Of a stretch of 64,000 nt of DNA, positions 59,552 through 64,000 are shown piece after piece. The first letter of the stretch is position 1; each line of letters begins with the position of its first letter. A program made the translations under genes and the position numbers. The notes beneath the pieces are model-generated. The model had not been told where the DNA came from. It saw only the letters and a list, made by a program, of their open reading frames with translations, and did no database searches. Source of the DNA: Pezicula radicicola (Eukaryota; Ascomycota; Leotiomycetes; Helotiales; Dermateaceae); contig PDUO01000020.1 of assembly GCA_003008705.1 (NCBI GenBank), positions 846,311 through 910,310 of the forward strand, written 5' to 3'.

Positions 59552-59809
59552 ATGCTCGCAATTCAGACCCTAACCTCTATCGCCCTGTTCCTAGGCCTGA
59601 CCGGCAGCGCCATGGTTGAGTGGCTCAGAACGGATTGCGTGACTGCATTGGCGGGCTATCTCTTGCGAGCACCCCAAGGGTCGCTGCGCCGAGGGGCCAC
59701 CGGTGGAATCAGCTCCGCTTGCTCTTGCCCCGACGGACATGCCGACAACCCATATAGTGGAGCTCAGTGCATCGATATCTTCACAGCAGCAGGCCGTCAA
59801 GGTTGTTAA
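59552..59809 (+). CDS. Candidate small secreted cysteine-containing protein
   Basis: An 85-residue frame. The first 20 residues (MLAIQTLTSIALFLGLTGSA) look like a signal peptide with a cleavage site after GSA. The mature part has five cysteines (C29, C57, C59, C73, C85) and the segment SSACSCPDGHADNPYSGAQC. The ATG has a typical fungal leader upstream (TTACAACCACCACTACCAATTA), with TATATAT near 59455. It resembles small secreted proteins found in fast-evolving repeat-rich fungal regions. No homologue is recalled. A missing sixth cysteine, the degenerate flanks and a CTTCGGA-like repeat after the stop leave room for it being chance or decayed. Expression evidence would decide. Confidence 0.45.
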   Translation: MLAIQTLTSIALFLGLTGSAMVEWLRTDCVTALAGYLLRAPQGSLRRGATGGISSACSCPDGHADNPYSGAQCIDIFTAAGRQGC

Positions 59810-60232
59810 CTTCGCAGCCTCTTCTCTTTCTTCGGAATTCTCTCTCTTCGGAATCCTCTATCTTCGCCCTTCGCAGGTCTCTCTTCATAGATCTCTCTTC
59901 GCGGTTCTCTCAACGCAACCATTATTCACAACTATCATTCACACCCGGTAACCGGCTCTACCATTTAAGGGTCTTGAATTGTCATTAATCAGCTAGCGTA
60001 TTTTAGCCGGACGTGGTGATGGGTATGTTTGAGTTGGTCATGTGGCTGGTATGGCGTGCAGGTGTTTAGAAATGGAGGGGTATATGTACTAGAATTGGGC
60101 TATATAGGAGTAGGGCACATGTCTAGATACACCTTTTAAGATAATCCAATTTTAAGTTTATTGGCCGCTACTTACTTTTGATTGGCAATGAATCATAAAC
60201 TTAGTATCCGTCAGCAGATTTGATAATATAAC
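59810..60232. other. Intergenic spacer
   Basis: About 420 bp. Immediately after the small ORF is a pyrimidine-rich stretch with repeated TCTCTTCGGAAT words (about 59820-59900); the rest shows nothing. Confidence 0.45.
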
Positions 60233-61345
60233 CTAAGCGCTAGCTACCTTTATAGGCACAGTCTAGGTTCCTAGAAAGTTATCTAAGCTCTCATACATTC
60301 CCTCGCGTCCATTACCGCTTTCTTTATAACCTCCAAACGGCATGTTTTCAGCAGTTGTTGGACTCAGTTTATAGCAACAGTTCCAGCGTCTAGGCTTTTG
60401 CTTAGCCGCAAAGCTCGATCAATGTTAGAAGTATATACGGAGGCATAGAGGCCGAATTCAGAATCGTTTGCATAACATCGTCTTCGCTCGAGAAGATATT
60501 GATATTAACAACTAAGCCGAAAATCTCCTTGCGCATAATCTTTGCACCCTCTAGTGTGTCAGTGAACAACGTTGGCATCACAAACAGCCCACTGGGTTTC
60601 TGTTCTCCCAAAATCATCTGTCCACTCTCTTTGCCAAGCTCGACATATTGCTGTACTTTTTTGTGTTGGATCTTGTCTGCCCGAGGACCATGGTTGACAT
60701 TGAGATCTAATGGATCTCCTAGCTTAGTATTTGATCTGAATCGTGTCTTGAACCTGCGGATAAAGTCTTCTGCAGTGTTTTCATGTACGCAGATGCGGGG
60801 ACTGGCCCATTCAAGCCTGGCTTTTATTGAATTGGATACTGAATTCTGTACCGATTACCGCCGCATCAATATCTGCGTCCTCGAACACAATTGCCGGACT
60901 TTTGCCTCCCAGCTCCGACATGACCCTTTTCAAGTTAGAGTCGGCAGCTGCCTCGTGGATCATCCGGCCGGTCCTTGTGGAACCAGTAAAACTAAGAATT
61001 CGAACATCCATATGTGATTCCAATGTGGCTCCCAAGACTCCTCCAAAGCCAGTGATAACGTTAACCACACCTGGAGGAAACCCAGCCTCGCTCACCAGTG
61101 AAGCAACTCCAGCAGACTAGATAGACTTATCAGATCCACTAAGTAGCCTAGTTTCAAGTAGATATGTACAGTAAGCTAGGCCTTTTCGCTACCTTTTAAG
61201 ACGACAGTGTTACCTGTGATCAAAGCTGGGGCCGTTTTCTTCGCGAGAAAAAGCATTGGAAGATTCCATGAACTAATAGCAGCCGCCACACCGTAATGGA
61301 ATCCTGTCCTGCGCGTGCTCTGTGTGTCCCTCCGCCCTCGGAACC
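60233..61345 (-). pseudogene. Aldehyde dehydrogenase pseudogene, 5'-truncated
   Basis: NAD(P)-dependent aldehyde dehydrogenase remnant. Reading the minus strand from the right: [41 protein letters not shown] (coenzyme-binding core), an intron-like break (61117-61187 region), then SAGVASLVSEAGFPPGVVNVITGFGG, LSFTGSTRTGRMIHEAAA and VMSELGGKSPAIVFEDADID. Next comes IQFNKSQA and a stop exactly where the catalytic cysteine (GQxC) should be. A shifted frame continues SPRICVHENTAEDFIRRF, GQMILGEQKPSGLFVMPTLF and KEIFGLVVNINIF. Another shift leads to SEFGLYASVYTSNIDRALRLSKSLDAGTVAIN, and a short deletion then leads to SPTTAENMPFGGYKESGNGREG. A further TAG precedes TVPIKVASA. The first 130 or so residues are missing. 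It is clearly inactive. Confidence 0.85.
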
Positions 61346-62109
61346 CGCTAGTCCTTTAGACTTAGATATCTCTAATTATGTATTTACCGGACCATGTTCA
61401 TAGTTATGCTTGAGATAGATCGGATATTGTAGTAGTGTTTACAAAAGTGCCATGGAACCCGCTCCTCACTTATTTTATGTATAAGCGAGGCGAGACTAGG
61501 ACCATTATATAGAAGTCGGAACAACGACGGCCTTGACAGATTTATACAGTAAATCATAACACCACGTAGTCAGTACATGCGAAATAATTGTAATGCTGCG
61601 CATGTGAGACCAATGCGTGACTTACAGGGGGCTCTTACAAAGAAGTAGAGTAAAGAACGACGACTAATCCTCCCACAAACATAATAATTCTAAAGTTTAA
61701 GCAACCTAGAACCTCGCCGCGGTGACTTTAATTTCTCCTCTGGGCCTGATCTTGAATGTCCATCCCGGCACTTAGGAGGTTGCAAAGCTCACATATCATA
61801 TACATTGGCGGTACGAACCTAAAAGCTAATTAGTGACTCGAATTCTGCCATAACTCCGACTCTGGCCCAAGGAGCTTCTATAATTTGATTGATCTGTACA
61901 ATTTTGTGCGATACGAATATATTCTTGATTCTCAAGTTGACAGATACATATAAATTGCTAAAGAGACTATGCTGCATTGACAAATTGACAGCGCTTGTTA
62001 AGGTATCTCGACATAAAACCAGATTCGGTCATCCCATGTCCTGTTGCTATCTATTGGCACTAGCCGATCCTTATCCTATCATATCTCATCTACTAAATTG
62101 GCAGCCTCC
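61346..62109. other. Intergenic spacer between two pseudogenes
   Basis: About 760 bp with stops in all frames and no recognisable domain. It should have held the missing 5' part of the aldehyde dehydrogenase, but no trace is legible. Confidence 0.45.
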
Positions 62110-63366
62110 TTAGTGAACACCATTTGCTGCCCCATGCACCCCATTACTAGTTGCGCTCTTGAGGCTGGGCAAAGTAACAATTGTGTCTGCAAGGATTTCA
62201 CGTGTCATACCATGCATATCGCAAAGATCATTTTTCTTGGAGAAGTCCTTGACTGGCACCCAGCTACCGTGTATACCGCTACGCAAGCGAAAAGGGAGCT
62301 CAATAATGGCCACAGGGCCAGAGAGGAGATCAGCAGTATTGAGAATGTATATGCTTGTTAGTAAAGAATCGTGCCTGTTGGCGATCGTGACCAAATAGCC
62401 ATCGCCTTCTGGTGCTGTACAACGAGGCCATTAGCAAGAGTGATACCTTTTTATACAACTTGGCAGGCAAAGAGAGCGGTGCATGAGGTCTGAGTGAGTA
62501 TCGAGGCACGAAGGCGACTTCATGGATCGCAGTGGTATTTCCAGCACTCCACTGAACGTATTGGCCAGTAGTCACGTCGAAATGGGCGATGGCGTTATAT
62601 GTTCCTCCCATCGGTGTCTGGTTATTCTCCGAAGCTGAAACAGCAATAAATAGGTGCTTATAAGGCTTCATCACATAGCGGTCATCTATTCTTGGCATCT
62701 CGCCATCAATCCTAACCAATTCTGTCGGCTCCACACGGCTGTCTTCGGTATTTAGATCGGGCTTCCATCGCACATAGTGACTATTGAGAGGTTCCTTAGC
62801 TATAGCACTTGGTGCGTCGAACATTAATAGGCCAAGTGGTGGAAAGAACCAGAACTGTAAATAATTGAGCCTGGAATCATATTTTCCTAAAGACAGAGGG
62901 GCCTACCTTGTTGGAGGATGTTAATGGAGCATCAAGATGCATACAACCATTCCCGCCCTCGAAAGCATTTCCGGTGTGACCGTAAAAAGAATTGTCGTAA
63001 TGAAACCACTTTATATCTTCCGGCTTTGGATTTCTGCGTAGGAGAAGTCCGAACACAAGAGGTTTTTCTTCGCCCTAGGCAAAGTGCCTATGTCCTTCAT
63101 ACATTTTCTCTGAAGGAACAGCAGGAAGAGGTGGCAGAGCAAAAATAATCCATTTGTCGGTTACAGCCATATCGTGCATCATGCCCACGTAAGGAGCGTT
63201 GAACTAACACTCCTCGAGCAGCTTACTGTCCTTACCAAAGAGATAGTACACAACATCAGTGGTGGCATCACCTTTAGCTTGATAACCTATGGTCATCAGC
63301 TCGCCAGTAGCTAGGTCAAGTTTGGGGTGTGCAGTATAGGTCGGAGCTTTGTACTATCCGTGGAAA
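62110..63366 (-). pseudogene. Carotenoid/stilbene cleavage oxygenase pseudogene with RIP-type stops
   Basis: RPE65/lignostilbene dioxygenase family remnant (non-haem iron, four His). Minus strand from the right: DLYDFHG, stop, YKAPTYTAHPKLDLATGELM; TTDVVYYLFGKDSKLLEEC, stop, FNAPYVGMMHDMAVTDKW (a metal-ligand His region); KMYEGHRHFA, stop, GEEKPLVFGLLLRR; IKWFHYDNSFYGHTGNAFEGG. A probable intron (about 62851-62906) leads to FWFFPPLGLLMFDAPSAIA. Then come DGEMPRIDDRYVMKPYKHLF, GGTYNAIAHFDVTTGQ, EVAFVPR, a frame break near 62440, and TIANRHDSLLTSIYIL and RSGIHGSWVPV (last His ligand) before the normal end. The three stops replace expected Gln, Trp and Trp, each explained by CpA to TpA change on one strand. 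The 5' end runs into AT-rich DNA and is lost. Confidence 0.88.
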
Positions 63367-64000
63367 TCGTACAGGTCTGCTCGTTAGTGAAAGTCTAACG
63401 ACATGAGTATACTTAGGTGCCCTTCTATAAGTGCTTAAACTAGGATAAAACTAGTGTAAAGGATCCTAGTAGGTTAAAGTAGTTTAGATCGGTTTAGGCT
63501 AGTTCAGAGTAGTTTATATCAGGTTATAGGCTATAAGTATAGGGTGAAATAGGGTAGGTAGGTAGATAGGGTAGGTATAGTCTAAAGTATACTATAAATA
63601 TAGGGTAGGAGGAGTATTAAATAGAGTTTAAGATAGATAAGTAAGAGGTAATAATATATAGAACTAAAGACTTTTATTTAAAGATATCTATCTAGTAAGA
63701 AAGAGAGGCTATCTATATATAAAAGGCTAGTTATAAAGATTATTATATTTAGTATAAACTAGTTTATATAAACTATTAAGTTAAGAAGATTTTACTTTAT
63801 TTATAAAATAAAATAAAATAAAATATATATTATAAGTATATAGTTATATAAGCTATCCTAATAGATAGTTTATATAAATTATATTATTTAGTTTATTTAA
63901 TTAAACCTTATTATTCCTATTTAAATAAGTAGTCTTTCCTTATAAACTAAAAACTAGTTTATAATTATAAAACTATTAGTTTAGTTTTCTCCTTCTTTAT
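63367..64000. other. Extremely AT-rich block (window edge)
   Basis: The GC content falls steeply from about 63420. 63460-63560 is built of roughly 10-bp TAGTTTA/GGTTTAGG-like words, and 63600-64000 is nearly all A/T with dense TpA. No coding capacity. This looks like the edge of a RIP-mutated repeat isochore. It continues beyond the window. Confidence 0.7.

Overview
The window is nuclear DNA of a filamentous ascomycete. Genes carry short introns (about 47-112 bp) with GTRAGT-like donors and CTRAC/CTAAY branch sites. The gene set is fungal: a Pmk1/Bmp1-type MAP kinase, Utp22, Sgd1, Rsa3, Aim24, Rmi1 and Vps51. The MAP kinase sequence and the general style fit Leotiomycetes best, but that placement is inference. 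There is a 45-N assembly gap at 18245-18289.

Layout. 1-17.5 kb: a small conserved unknown protein, the mitochondrial ABC exporter ATM1 divergent from AIM24, an MFS monocarboxylate-type transporter, a small single-pass membrane protein divergent from COPII SEC24, and the MAP kinase. 18.8-24.8 kb: RMI1 and VPS51 (divergent) and a large GH47 mannosidase. 26-30.6 kb is more accessory: a decayed NACHT-type NTPase (NLR-like) pseudogene and a secreted GH93 arabinanase. 31.5-43.6 kb is dense housekeeping: a one-cysteine peroxiredoxin, UTP22, a cystathionine gamma-synthase, SMC6 and COQ9. 45.8-57.6 kb: a three-RRM SR/RGG protein with an 8-nt microexon, a cysteine-rich unknown protein, SRP14, SGD1, a LaeA-like methyltransferase with several tiny exons, and RSA3. 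57.6-64 kb is degenerate: tandem repeats, a small secreted cysteine-containing ORF, and aldehyde dehydrogenase and carotenoid-oxygenase pseudogenes. It ends in an extremely AT-rich block. The premature stops in the oxygenase are all CpA-to-TpA changes, the signature of repeat-induced point mutation (RIP).

How the genes work together: there is no operon-like pathway. Several pairs share divergent promoters (ATM1/AIM24, small membrane protein/SEC24, RMI1/VPS51, UTP22/STR2, SRP14/SGD1). ATM1/AIM24 are both mitochondrial. UTP22, SGD1 and RSA3 all serve ribosome biogenesis but are not adjacent. The two pseudogenes at the right end could be remnants of a carotenoid/stilbene cleavage plus aldehyde oxidation pair. 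Gene models were built by hand by joining reading frames across splice sites. I found no clear tRNA, rRNA, CRISPR or intact transposon, and no convincing new multi-gene system. The most unusual signals are the microexons, the intron-position symmetry between tandem RRMs, and the RIP-marked decay at the right edge.
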